A DNA stretch of 64,000 bases from positions 107,063 through 171,062 of the forward strand of contig NZ_JAHEVJ010000008.1 in assembly GCF_018599245.1 (NCBI RefSeq). The letters are read 5' to 3'. The position numbers and the translations under genes are program-made. Under the pieces are notes generated by a model. It was given only the letters and a program-made list of their open reading frames with translations, ran no database searches and had not been told where the DNA came from. Positions 25,870-34,903 of the stretch are shown here, piece by piece (position 1 is the first letter of the stretch; each line of letters begins with the position of its first letter). The DNA is from Aliiroseovarius lamellibrachiae. Lineage in GTDB: Bacteria > Pseudomonadota > Alphaproteobacteria > Rhodobacterales > Rhodobacteraceae.

Positions 25870-27354
25870 TTATAAAAACGCCGTTTCCTCGAAACTTCTG
25901 AGCTTTCGCGAGTGAATCCGTTCAATCGGCATTTCGCGTAAAAGTTCCATCGCATGGATGCCGATCAACAGGTGCCGACCGACCTGATCTTTGTAAAAAT
26001 CAGACGCCATACCGGGCAATTTCAGCTCGCCATGCAGCGGTTTGTCCGACACACATAGAAGCGTTCCGTAAGGCACCCGAAAGCGAAATCCGTTGGCGGC
26101 GATGGTTGCACTTTCCATATCCAGCGCAATGGCGCGCGATTGGCTAAGGCGTTGCACCGGGCCGGTCTGGTCGCGAAGCTCCCAGTTGCGGTTATCTAAT
26201 GATGCCACCGTGCCGGTTCGCATGATGCGTTTCAGCTCATACCCCTCAAGGGCGGTGACTTTCGCCACGGCCTGTTCCAGCGCGATCTGGATTTCGGCCA
26301 AGGGCGGAATGGGCACCCAGATCGGCAGATCATCATCCAGCACCTTGTCTTCGCGTAGGTACGCGTGCGCCAGAACAAAATCCCCCAGACGTTGCGAATT
26401 TCGCAAGCCCGCGCAATGCCCCACCATCAGCCAGGCATGAGGGCGCAACACGGCAATATGATCAGTCGCGGTTTTGGCGTTTGACGGCCCCACCCCGATG
26501 TTGACCAACGTGATGCCCGACCCATCCGGCCGCGTCAGGTGATAGCTGGGCATTTGCGGCAGTTTCGCGGGCACCGGCAGCACATCCTCGGCCCCGGTAA
26601 TCTTGTGATAGCCCGGCCCCACAAACCCGTCATAGCCACTGTCAGGGTCGGCAAGCATTTTGCGCGCGTAGGCCTCAAACTCTTCCACGTAAAACTGATA
26701 GTTGGTGAACAGAACGTGGTTCTGAAAATCCTCGGGCGTGGTCGCGGTGTAATGCGACAAACGCGCAAGCGAGTAATCAATGCGTTGCGCAGTAAACGGC
26801 GCCAAAGGGGCGGGCTGGTCGTGGTCGCGTTCGGCCACACCGTTCACAATGTGATCATTGGTGGTCGCCAGATCCGGCACGTCAAACACGTCGCGCAGCG
26901 GAAATTCCATCGCGCCCTCTTGCGGCACGGTGATGTCCGGGTTGCGCGCCACGGCGAAATGCACCGGGATCGGCGTGTCGGATACCCCAATTTCCACCGG
27001 CACGCCGTGGTTGCCCAACAGCAGGCCGATCTGCTGTTCAAGATAATTCGCGAATAAATCCGGACGGGTGATGCTGGTGGCATAGGTTCCGGGTGCCGAG
27101 ACATGGCCAAACGACAGGCGCGTATCACCTTGCGCATGGCTGGTCGTGGTCAGACGGATTTCGGGATAAAACGCCCGAAACCGCGAGGTTGGTTTGGCGC
27201 CATTGGCGTTTTCCTCAAACCGGTCACACAGAAACGCACAGGCCGTGTCATAAAGTTCGGTCAGGCGGGCAACGGCAAGGGCCGCATCGGTGAACACCTC
27301 ATGTGTCACAGCTTTGGGGGTGATCACGGGGATCGACATATCACTTGCGGGCAT
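25870..27354 (-). CDS. amn: AMP nucleosidase
   Basis: A 494-residue enzyme that splits AMP into adenine and ribose 5-phosphate. An N-terminal AMN domain (about residues 15-185) is followed by a nucleoside-phosphorylase-like domain with NIGVGPSNAKTATDHIAVL, the segment WLMVGHCAGLRNSQ and the C-terminal DMESATIAANGFRFRVPYG. Its ATG lies 3 bases after the adenine deaminase stop, with GAGG supplied by the end of that gene, so the two make one salvage unit: AMP to adenine to hypoxanthine. Confidence 0.93.
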   Translation of the reverse strand: MPASDMSIPVITPKAVTHEVFTDAALAVARLTELYDTACAFLCDRFEENANGAKPTSRFRAFYPEIRLTTTSHAQGDTRLSFGHVSAPGTYATSITRPDLFANYLEQQIGLLLGNHGVPVEIGVSDTPIPVHFAVARNPDITVPQEGAMEFPLRDVFDVPDLATTNDHIVNGVAERDHDQPAPLAPFTAQRIDYSLARLSHYTATTPEDFQNHVLFTNYQFYVEEFEAYARKMLADPDSGYDGFVGPGYHKITGAEDVLPVPAKLPQMPSYHLTRPDGSGITLVNIGVGPSNAKTATDHIAVLRPHAWLMVGHCAGLRNSQRLGDFVLAHAYLREDKVLDDDLPIWVPIPPLAEIQIALEQAVAKVTALEGYELKRIMRTGTVASLDNRNWELRDQTGPVQRLSQSRAIALDMESATIAANGFRFRVPYGTLLCVSDKPLHGELKLPGMASDFYKDQVGRHLLIGIHAMELLREMPIERIHSRKLRSFEETAFL

Positions 27355-27357
27355 TCT

Positions 27358-29184
27358 TTATTCCTCAAACAAATCGGTCAGCTCGAACTTGGTCACATCA
27401 ACGAGACCCAGATCGGAAATTCGTAACGCGGGGATGACAACAAGCGCGAGAAAGCTGTGCTGAATCGACGCGTTATTCAGCGTACAGCCACAGACCTCCA
27501 TCGCCTTGATAATGCCATGCGCCTTTGCGGCAACTTCGGTGGCGGGGGCATCAGACATAAGCCCGGCGACCGGCAATTCAACCAGCGCCAGCTCAACGCC
27601 ATCTTGGTAAATACACATGCCACCGCCAACTTCGCCCAGCCGGTTGGCAGCCAACGCCATGTCCTCGCGCGAGGTGCCGACCACAATCATGTGGTGGCTG
27701 TCATGGGCCACGGTGGACGCCATCGCCATGCGCCCCTGATAGCCAAACCCGTTCACAAACCCGTTCTGCACGATGCCGGTGCCTTTGTGACGTTCCACCA
27801 ATGCGACCTGCGCCACATCTTGCGCCTCATCCGGTTCCACAATGCCATCAATCACGCCTAAATCGCGGGTAAGCGCCTTTGTTGGGGCCTGGTTTTCGAC
27901 AATGCCAATGACCTTGGCCGTGACCGAGTTCTTGCCGTCAGGGGCATGAACCTCAAAATCCTTGGCCGAAAGCACGCGCCCCATATGCATGGTGGCTTTC
28001 GCATGATCCGGCCAGACCAGATGCGGGCAATCAACGGTGATCTTGCCCCCCTCTGCCACGCTGACCCCACGCGCAAACACGCGGTTGATCGGCAGGGTGG
28101 CCAGATCGTCGGTCAGGATCATATCGGCACGCCGTCCGGGCGTAATAGAGCCTATTTCGCGCTCTAACCCGAAATGCGTCGCGGTGTTGATCGTCGCCAT
28201 TTGCAGCGCCACAAGCGGGTCACAGCCATAGCTGATCGCGTATTTCAGCGCGCGGTTCACATGCCCCTCTTCCACCAAGGTGCCAGAGTGGCAATCATCG
28301 GTGCAGATGATGAAATTGCGCGGGTCCAACCCCCGTTCCGTCACCGCCGTGATCTGCTTTTCCACATCAAACCACGCGGACCCCAACCGCATCATCGACC
28401 GCATCCCCTGCCGCACCCGCGCCACCGCGTCATCCTCACAGGTGCCCTCGTGATCATCGGCCGGACCGCCCGCCACATAGGCGTGGAAATTCGGGCCCAG
28501 ATCGGGGCTGGCGTAATGCCCGCCGATGGTTTTGCCGGCGTTCTGCGTCGCCGCCATTTCCGCGAGCATCTTGGGATCACCGTGGATCACACCGGGGAAA
28601 TTCATCATCTCGCCCAGCCCAATGATGCCCGGCCAGGTCATCGCCTCGGCCACATCTTCGGGGGTGATTTCATAGCCAGTGGTCTCTAATCCGGGCGCAG
28701 AAGGCGCACAGCTGGGCATTTGGGTATAGATATTGACGGGCTGCAACATCGCCTCGTCATGCATCAGTTTGACACCTTCGATCCCCAACACATTGGCAAT
28801 CTCATGCGGGTCGGTGAACATCGACGTGGTGCCATGCGGAATGACCGCACGGGCAAATTCTGCCGGGGTCAACATGCCGCTTTCGATATGCATATGCCCG
28901 TCGCACAAGCCAGGGATCAGATACTGCCCGCCGCCGTCGATCACCTGCGTTGTGTCCCCGATACAATGGCTGGCGTCCGGACCCACGTAAGCAAACCGCC
29001 CCTCGGCCACGGCCACTTGCCAATCCAGCACCTCGCGCGTGTGCACATTCACAACGCGTGCGTTTTGGATCACCAGATCAGCGGCCTCGCGCCCTGCGGC
29101 AACAGCAATCAGACGCGGGGCGGTTTCAGACCATGTTTTTACGGGCCAAGTTTTTACGGGGGTGTTCGTTGTCGTATTATCCAT
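27358..29184 (-). CDS. ade: Adenine deaminase
   Basis: A 608-residue amidohydrolase that deaminates adenine to hypoxanthine. Metal-binding motifs are CDGHMHIESG and, near the middle, IGGHYASPD and CTDDCHSG; an Ade C-terminal domain carries TVAHDSHHMIVVG. It is co-transcribed with amn. A 15-base tandem repeat near the start codes for VKTWP followed by VKTW (29135-29160), an unusual N-terminal duplication just ahead of the conserved part. Confidence 0.92.
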   Translation of the reverse strand: MDNTTTNTPVKTWPVKTWSETAPRLIAVAAGREAADLVIQNARVVNVHTREVLDWQVAVAEGRFAYVGPDASHCIGDTTQVIDGGGQYLIPGLCDGHMHIESGMLTPAEFARAVIPHGTTSMFTDPHEIANVLGIEGVKLMHDEAMLQPVNIYTQMPSCAPSAPGLETTGYEITPEDVAEAMTWPGIIGLGEMMNFPGVIHGDPKMLAEMAATQNAGKTIGGHYASPDLGPNFHAYVAGGPADDHEGTCEDDAVARVRQGMRSMMRLGSAWFDVEKQITAVTERGLDPRNFIICTDDCHSGTLVEEGHVNRALKYAISYGCDPLVALQMATINTATHFGLEREIGSITPGRRADMILTDDLATLPINRVFARGVSVAEGGKITVDCPHLVWPDHAKATMHMGRVLSAKDFEVHAPDGKNSVTAKVIGIVENQAPTKALTRDLGVIDGIVEPDEAQDVAQVALVERHKGTGIVQNGFVNGFGYQGRMAMASTVAHDSHHMIVVGTSREDMALAANRLGEVGGGMCIYQDGVELALVELPVAGLMSDAPATEVAAKAHGIIKAMEVCGCTLNNASIQHSFLALVVIPALRISDLGLVDVTKFELTDLFEE

Positions 29185-29247
29185 GGACCAATTGTCGACA
29201 AATCCGATGTTAGCGCAACCCCTATTTCACCTGCCGGTCATTCCCCA

Positions 29248-30165
29248 CTAACGCACCTCTAAGCGAAGCGCGCGGGGCGAGACGCCAAACTCTGACTTAA
29301 ACGCGCGCGTCATCGCTGATGCGTTCTCATACCCTGCCCGCACGGCAACCTCGGCGATGGACAAATCAGTCTCTAACACAGCCTTTCGAGCCGAAATAAG
29401 CCGCAATCTGCGATAGGTGGTTGAGGGGGTTTCACCCAGTTCTGTCCGAATGCGCTGCTCAAGTTCTTTCACCGTGCAGCCCGCGATTTTTGCAATCTCA
29501 GGAATGCTGTGCGGGTCTTCGATAGCACCGCGCATGGCAGATAAGGCGCGTGCCACGATCCGCGACCGGGCCATCGGCGGTAAGACAGACGCCGCCGCCC
29601 CCGGCGCCATAAAAAGCATCGCAAGTTCCAACCGAAGGGCTGCGCCATGATCACTTCCGATCCGGTCCAGCACCATGTCAAACGCCGCCAATGCCCCCGT
29701 ACAGGTCAGGCGATCGCGGTCCAGCACATGGCGCTGGCGCACGGTACTAACGTCCGGAAAATGCTCTTCAAACCGCGGCAACTCTTCCCAATGGATGGTG
29801 GCGCTGTAGCCGTCCAAAAGCCCCGCCTGCGCCAAAAGCCAAGCCCCCGTATCAAACCCCGCCATCTGACCATATCGTCGCGATGCAGCCGCAAGCGCCC
29901 GGCTTGTTTTGGGGGTCGCGTGGGTGCGGTAGTTGTAAGACGGCATGGCCACCAAAAGATCACCGCGATGATCGGACAACCGCCCATCTGCTTGCACCTG
30001 CATCCCCGAGGAGGAGCGCACGTTCTCCCCATCAATGGTCAAAAATCGCCAGGAATAGAGACGTTTTCGCGCCAAATCATTGGCCGCCCGCAAAGGCTCA
30101 ACCGTGTTGGCAAGGCACAGCCCTGAGAAGTGGTCAAACAAAAGGAGGTCGATCGTTTCTGTCAT
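29248..30165 (-). CDS. GlxA-family transcriptional regulator (DJ-1/PfpI domain plus AraC HTH)
   Basis: A 305-residue protein with an N-terminal DJ-1/PfpI-like ligand domain (about residues 5-185) and a C-terminal AraC domain with two HTH motifs (IPEIAKIAGCTVKELEQRI and LSIAEVAVRAGYENASAMTR). Regulators of this architecture often control carnitine, betaine and choline catabolism. It is divergent from the acyl-CoA dehydrogenase operon, 103 bases away, and is probably its activator. The start is ATG 30165; a GTG at 30174 is possible. Confidence 0.85.
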   Translation of the reverse strand: MTETIDLLLFDHFSGLCLANTVEPLRAANDLARKRLYSWRFLTIDGENVRSSSGMQVQADGRLSDHRGDLLVAMPSYNYRTHATPKTSRALAAASRRYGQMAGFDTGAWLLAQAGLLDGYSATIHWEELPRFEEHFPDVSTVRQRHVLDRDRLTCTGALAAFDMVLDRIGSDHGAALRLELAMLFMAPGAAASVLPPMARSRIVARALSAMRGAIEDPHSIPEIAKIAGCTVKELEQRIRTELGETPSTTYRRLRLISARKAVLETDLSIAEVAVRAGYENASAMTRAFKSEFGVSPRALRLEVR

Positions 30166-30268
30166 TTTCTGCACAGTTTAGGATATTTCTGCATGATCAA
30201 GCCGATTTGCCGCCCTAACGTCAACCCTCAGACCCGACCGGGTAGATGAGCGAACAGGGAAAGATGCC

Positions 30269-31429
30269 ATGCAATACGGCCTGACTGAAGAACAAGAGAT
30301 GATTGTCGCAACCGTGCGCAGTTTTGTGGAGAACGAGATTTATCCGCATGAAGCGCTTGTGGAGCGTGAGGGCCATGTGCCGGCTGAAATCGCAGCGGAC
30401 ATCAAGAAAAAGACCCTAGACCTGGGGTTTTATGCCTGTAACTTCCCCGAAGAGGTCGGCGGTGCGGGGCTCAATCACATGGAATTTGCGCTGGTGGAAC
30501 GCGAGCTTGGGCGGGGGTCCATGGCGCTCAATCACTTCTTCGGGCGCCCGCAAAACATCCTGATGGCCTGCGAAGGGGAACAGCGCGAAAAGTATCTTTT
30601 GCCGGCGGTGCGCGGTGAACGCATGGACGCACTGGCGATGACCGAACCGGGCGCGGGATCGGACGTGCGCGGCATGAAATGCTCGGCGGTGCGCGACGGG
30701 GGCGATTGGGTTCTGAACGGCACCAAGCACTTTATCTCGGGCGCGGAGCACGCCGATTTCTTTATCGTATTTGTGGCAACGGGCGAGGATCAAACCCCGC
30801 GCGGTCCGAAAAAACGCATCACCACATTTCTGGTCGATCGCGGCCATCCCGGGTTCACCGTGCGCGACGGGTATAAATCCGTCAGCCACCGGGGATACCT
30901 GAATATGGTGTTGGAATTTGACGATTGCCGCCTGCCTGATGCGCAGGTTTTGGGCGAGGTTGATGGCGGGTTTGAGGTGATGAACACCTGGCTTTATGCC
31001 ACCCGCATCACCGTTGCGACCATGTGCGTGGGCCGCGCGCGCCGGGCGTTTGATTATGCGCTGGAGTACGCCGCACAGCGCGAACAATTTGGCCAGCCGA
31101 TTGGCAAATTTCAGGGGGTGAGTTTTCAAATCGCCGACATGATTACCGAAATCGACGCCGCCGATTTGTTGACCCTTGCCGCCGCCGACCGGTTGGACAA
31201 AGGCCTGCCTGCAAACCGCGAAATCGCTTCGGCCAAACTTTATGCCTCGGAAATGCTCGCCCGCGTGACCGACAAGGCCATCCAGATCCATGGCGGCATG
31301 GGGTTGATGGATGATTATCCGCTGGAACGGTTCTGGCGCGATGCGCGTGTGGAACGGATCTGGGACGGGACAAGCGAGATCCAGCGTCATATCATTTCCC
31401 GAGATCTTCTCAGACCCCTCGGAGCGTAA
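30269..31429 (+). CDS. Acyl-CoA dehydrogenase (possibly crotonobetainyl/gamma-butyrobetainyl-CoA dehydrogenase)
   Basis: A 386-residue FAD enzyme that introduces an alpha,beta double bond in an acyl-CoA. Family motifs are AMTEPGAGSDVRGMKC, FISGAEHADFFIV, the FAD-binding REQFGQPIGKFQGVSFQIADM and the C-terminal QIHGGMGLMDDYPLERFWRD with GTSEIQRHIISRDLL. It begins the operon that ends with a CaiD-like gene, so a CaiA-like role on a betainyl-CoA is likely, but the substrate cannot be fixed from sequence alone. Confidence 0.85.
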   Translation: MQYGLTEEQEMIVATVRSFVENEIYPHEALVEREGHVPAEIAADIKKKTLDLGFYACNFPEEVGGAGLNHMEFALVERELGRGSMALNHFFGRPQNILMACEGEQREKYLLPAVRGERMDALAMTEPGAGSDVRGMKCSAVRDGGDWVLNGTKHFISGAEHADFFIVFVATGEDQTPRGPKKRITTFLVDRGHPGFTVRDGYKSVSHRGYLNMVLEFDDCRLPDAQVLGEVDGGFEVMNTWLYATRITVATMCVGRARRAFDYALEYAAQREQFGQPIGKFQGVSFQIADMITEIDAADLLTLAAADRLDKGLPANREIASAKLYASEMLARVTDKAIQIHGGMGLMDDYPLERFWRDARVERIWDGTSEIQRHIISRDLLRPLGA

Positions 31430-31430
31430 A

Positions 31431-31739
31431 ATGACCCAGACCAATCCCACCAAACCAGTCGTCACCATCACCTATTGCACGGGCTGTAACTGGCTGCTGC
31501 GCGCCGGATGGATGGCGCAGGAACTGTTGCAAACCTTCTCGACCAATTTGGGTGGGGTCACGCTGATTCCTGGTGAAATGGGAGGCGTTTACGAGGTGAC
31601 GGTGGACGGCACGCTTATCTGGGAACGCAAACGCGATGGCGGGTTTCCCGAAGCCAAGGAATTGAAAGCGCGTCTGCGTGATCACATCGATCCGACCCGC
31701 GACTTGGGGCACATCGACAAACATTCTGACGGGGCATGA
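31431..31739 (+). CDS. SelT/SelW/SelH (Rdx) family protein
   Basis: A 102-residue thioredoxin-like protein with a C-x-x-C motif near the N-terminus (TITYCTGCNWLLRAGWMAQE), where the animal homologues have C-x-x-Sec. FPEAKELKARLRDHIDP closes the domain. The function in bacteria is unknown but probably redox. The ATG at 31431 follows the dehydrogenase stop by one base, with GGAG inside the end of that gene, so it is translationally linked to the operon. Confidence 0.85.
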   Translation: MTQTNPTKPVVTITYCTGCNWLLRAGWMAQELLQTFSTNLGGVTLIPGEMGGVYEVTVDGTLIWERKRDGGFPEAKELKARLRDHIDPTRDLGHIDKHSDGA

Positions 31740-31780
31740 CCTTAGACCGCGCAGCGTGCGGCACGGTCATGCCAGATCGT

Positions 31781-31970
31781 CTTGCCTCCGGCGGGGATAT
31801 TTTTGGAAAGAGGAAGACACGATTTGTTAACCATGACCTGCGATTTTAAAACGGCGGTACAGGCGGGGACGCCGATGACCGTGAAAGGGGAAGAGACGAC
31901 GCTCTCTTTCTTGGGGACGGCCCGCGCGGCCTCCCCTTTTCCTCTTTCTAAAAATATCCTCGCCGAAGGC
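31781..31970. repeat. Paired inverted copies (B and C) of the family-1 repeat
   Basis: Copy B (31781-31816, plus) and copy C (31939-31970, minus) are about 33-bp near-perfect inverted repeats of one another, differing at about three positions. They bracket about 122 bases of other sequence, like a small inverted-repeat element. A single copy (A) of the same unit is at 23015-23050. The element lies between the Rdx gene and the CoA ligase gene. Short reading frames across it are products of the repeat. Confidence 0.7.
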
Positions 31971-31999
31971 ATGAAATCTCTTTCAAAGGGAATGCCGTA

Positions 32000-34027
32000 A
32001 TGCGCGATCTTTCCAGACTATTGCAACCACGGACCATTGCCATCATCGGCGGTGGGGCGTGGTGTGCGGCTGTTGTGGATCAATGCCGGAAGATGGGATT
32101 TTCAGGCGAGGTTTGGCGCGTACATCCGAAGGGGGGCGACGGGGTTTTCGCGGCAATCGAAGATCTGCCCAGCCCACCTGACGCCAGCTTTATCGGCATC
32201 AATCGCCATGCGACACTTGAGGCCATTTCGGTGCTGGCATCCCTTGGCGCTGGTGGTGCGGTGTGTTTTGCCAGCGGATTTTCTGAGGCGGCGGCCGAGG
32301 ATGAAAGCGGGGCGGATCTTCAGGCAGCGCTGCTTCAGGCCGCCGGGGACATGCCCATCCTTGGGCCAAATTGTTACGGGTTTATCAACGCGCTGGACGG
32401 AGCGCTTTTGTGGCCTGACCAACATGGGTGCACACGGGTGGAGCGGGGGGTTGCGATCCTGACGCAAAGCTCAAACATCGCGATCAATCTGACCATGCAA
32501 ACCCGCGGCCTGCCGATTGCCTATACGGTCACCTGTGGGAATATGGCACAGACCTCGCAGGCCGCGATTGCCGCGGCGCTTTTGGACGATCCGCGCGTGA
32601 CGGCCATTGGGGTGCATATTGAAGGTTTCGGTGATTTGGCCGCTTGGGAAGTATTGGCCCAAAAGGCCCGCGACAAGGGTGTGCCAATTGTGGCGCTAAA
32701 GGTCGGGCGATCGGATCAGGCGCAGGCGGCGACCGTTTCCCACACGGCATCTTTGGCGGGGGGGGATGCGGGTGCGCAGGCGGTATTGGACCGATTGGGC
32801 ATCGCGCGCCTGTCCAGTCTTCCGGCATTTTTGGAGACACTAAAACTGCTTCATGTCACCGGTGGGCTGTCTTCAAATCGCATCGCATCCATCAGCTGCT
32901 CCGGCGGCGAGGCGAGCCTTGCGGCGGACACGGCCTATGGGCGAAATGTTGTATTTCCGCCGCTGAATGACCGCCAGCGGGGCGATCTGGCCGCGGCTTT
33001 GGGGCCGATGGTCGCGCTTGCCAATCCGCTCGATTACCACACTTACATCTGGCGCGATTTGCCTGCGATGACGCGGGCATGGTCTGCGATGGTCGACCCT
33101 GATCTGGCGCTGACGATGATCATTCTGGACATTCCCCGAGGTGACATTTGTGATCCAACAGATTGGGACATTGCACTTGAGGCGGCGATAACCGCGCGGG
33201 CGCAAACCGGGGGGCAGGTTGCCATTGTCACCACCCTGCCCGAATTGTTGCCCGAAGCGGTATCCAAGCAATTGATGCAGGCCGGCGTTGTGCCGCTGCA
33301 TGGGTTAGACGAGGCAATCCTGGCGGTCGAAGCCGCGGCCAGATCCCACCCGCCCACGACGGCAGCACTGCTTCCCCCTGGTCCCAATCGCTTGGGTGAG
33401 GTTCTGCGCGAGGCCGCGGCCAAGGCGCGCCTTATGTCCTATGGGGTGGTTGTACCGAAGTCAGCATCAGGGACCGACCCTGTTGTCTTGGCCAAAGCCG
33501 TCGGTTTTCCGCTGGCGCTTAAGGGCGAAGGCATCGCCCATAAGACCGAAGCGGGGGCTGTGGTGCTGGGGTTGATGGACGTCGAAAGCGTGTCTAATGC
33601 GGCACAAAACATGCCATGCGATAGCTTTTTGGCCGAGGAAATGATCGACGGCGCGGTGGTGGAATTGCTGATTGGGGTGACGCGCGACCCCGCGCATGGC
33701 TTTGTGCTGACCTTGGCCGCGGGCGGTGTTTTAACCGAGCTGATGCAAGACAGCGTGAACCTGTTGGTGCCAAGTGACCGGGACATGGTAAATCAGGCTC
33801 TAAACGGCCTCGTAGTCTCTAAATTGATCCATGGATACCGCGGCAAGCCGGGCGCAGATTTGGATGGTATCTTGGATGCGGTGATGGCCGTGCAAGCCTA
33901 TGTGATGGACAATGCCGCGCGTATTGAAGAAGTTGAAATTAACCCGCTTATCTGTACGGCGACCCGCGCGGTTGCCGCAGATGCGCTGATGAAGGAGGCC
34001 CCAAATGGCGGCAACACAGATGAGTGA
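32000..34027 (+). CDS. ADP-forming acid-CoA ligase (acetate-CoA ligase family)
   Basis: A 675-residue single-chain NDP-forming acyl-CoA synthetase. Domains in order: CoA-binding Rossmann domain (about 1-130, AIIGGGAWCAAVVDQCRKMG), succinyl-CoA-ligase-like domains (about 140-430, with the phospho-histidine segment ATVSHTASLAGGDAG), and a C-terminal ATP-grasp domain (about 450-675, with FPLALKGEGIAHKTEAG and EEVEINPLI). It would activate a carboxylic acid with CoA and ATP. Its position between an acyl-CoA dehydrogenase and CaiD suggests carnitine-type acids as substrates; that is inference. Confidence 0.85.
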   Translation: MRDLSRLLQPRTIAIIGGGAWCAAVVDQCRKMGFSGEVWRVHPKGGDGVFAAIEDLPSPPDASFIGINRHATLEAISVLASLGAGGAVCFASGFSEAAAEDESGADLQAALLQAAGDMPILGPNCYGFINALDGALLWPDQHGCTRVERGVAILTQSSNIAINLTMQTRGLPIAYTVTCGNMAQTSQAAIAAALLDDPRVTAIGVHIEGFGDLAAWEVLAQKARDKGVPIVALKVGRSDQAQAATVSHTASLAGGDAGAQAVLDRLGIARLSSLPAFLETLKLLHVTGGLSSNRIASISCSGGEASLAADTAYGRNVVFPPLNDRQRGDLAAALGPMVALANPLDYHTYIWRDLPAMTRAWSAMVDPDLALTMIILDIPRGDICDPTDWDIALEAAITARAQTGGQVAIVTTLPELLPEAVSKQLMQAGVVPLHGLDEAILAVEAAARSHPPTTAALLPPGPNRLGEVLREAAAKARLMSYGVVVPKSASGTDPVVLAKAVGFPLALKGEGIAHKTEAGAVVLGLMDVESVSNAAQNMPCDSFLAEEMIDGAVVELLIGVTRDPAHGFVLTLAAGGVLTELMQDSVNLLVPSDRDMVNQALNGLVVSKLIHGYRGKPGADLDGILDAVMAVQAYVMDNAARIEEVEINPLICTATRAVAADALMKEAPNGGNTDE

Positions 34028-34814
34028 CAGAACCGATGGGCCGGTGAAAACCCGCCGCGATGGCATGGTGCTTGAGGTCACATTGGACCGCCCCAAGGCC
34101 AATGCAATCGACCTTGCCACCTCGCGCATCATGGGCGAGGTGTTTGCGGGGTTCCGCGATGATCCCACCTTGCGTGTGGCGATCCTGACCGGCGGCGGCG
34201 AGAAGTTTTTCTGCCCTGGATGGGATCTGAAGGCCGCCGCCGATGGCGACGCGGTGGATGGCGATTACGGTGTTGGCGGCTTTGGTGGATTGCAAGAACT
34301 GCGCGATATGAACAAGCCGGTGGTTGTCGCGGTGAACGGCATTGCCTGTGGCGGCGGGTTGGAGCTTGCGATTTCGGGCGACATCATTTTGGCGGCGGAA
34401 CATGCCAGCTTTGCCCTGCCTGAAATTCGCTCTGGCACGGTTGCGGATGCGGCCAGTGTAAAGCTGCCCAAACGCATCCCTTATCACATCGCGATGGAGC
34501 TTTTGCTGACCGGGCGCTGGTTTGATGCTGAGGAAGCCAACCGCTGGGGATTGGTCAATGAAATCCTGCCCGCAGATCAGCTGATGGACCGCGCGTGGGA
34601 ACTTGCCCGCCTGCTCGCCTCGGGGCCGCCTTTGGTTTACGCGGCGATCAAAGAGGTGGTGCGCGATGCCGAGGACAGCAAATTCCAAGACGCGATGAGC
34701 CGGATCACCCAGCGAAAGTTACGCACGGTGGATGAGCTTTATGCCAGCGAAGATCAGTTGGAGGGCGCGCGCGCTTTTGCGGAAAAACGCGATCCGGTTT
34801 GGAAGGGGGAATAG
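34005..34814 (+). CDS. caiD: Carnitinyl-CoA dehydratase (crotonase family)
   Basis: A 269-residue crotonase-fold enzyme that interconverts carnitinyl-CoA and crotonobetainyl-CoA. The match to E. coli CaiD is strong and spread along the whole length: LEVTLDRPKANAIDLATS, GEKFFCPGWDLKAA, GGGLELAISGDI, SFALPEIRSG and the C-terminal end FAEKRDPVWKG. The ATG at 34005 has AAGGAGG six bases upstream and overlaps the end of the ligase gene by 23 bases. It may instead handle a related enoyl-CoA. Confidence 0.82.
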   Translation: MAATQMSDRTDGPVKTRRDGMVLEVTLDRPKANAIDLATSRIMGEVFAGFRDDPTLRVAILTGGGEKFFCPGWDLKAAADGDAVDGDYGVGGFGGLQELRDMNKPVVVAVNGIACGGGLELAISGDIILAAEHASFALPEIRSGTVADAASVKLPKRIPYHIAMELLLTGRWFDAEEANRWGLVNEILPADQLMDRAWELARLLASGPPLVYAAIKEVVRDAEDSKFQDAMSRITQRKLRTVDELYASEDQLEGARAFAEKRDPVWKGE

Positions 34815-34903
34815 GCGCCGCCATAACATCGGCCACAACATCGACCACGACAAATTCAGGGACGGGGCTTTCACTGCCCCGCGCCCACCGCTACAACCGC
34901 GCT

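Noticed and set aside
31742..32000. Short frames on both strands between the Rdx and CoA-ligase genes
   Set aside because: Their ends are translations of the inverted repeat copies; the composition and lack of ribosome-binding sites argue against genes.
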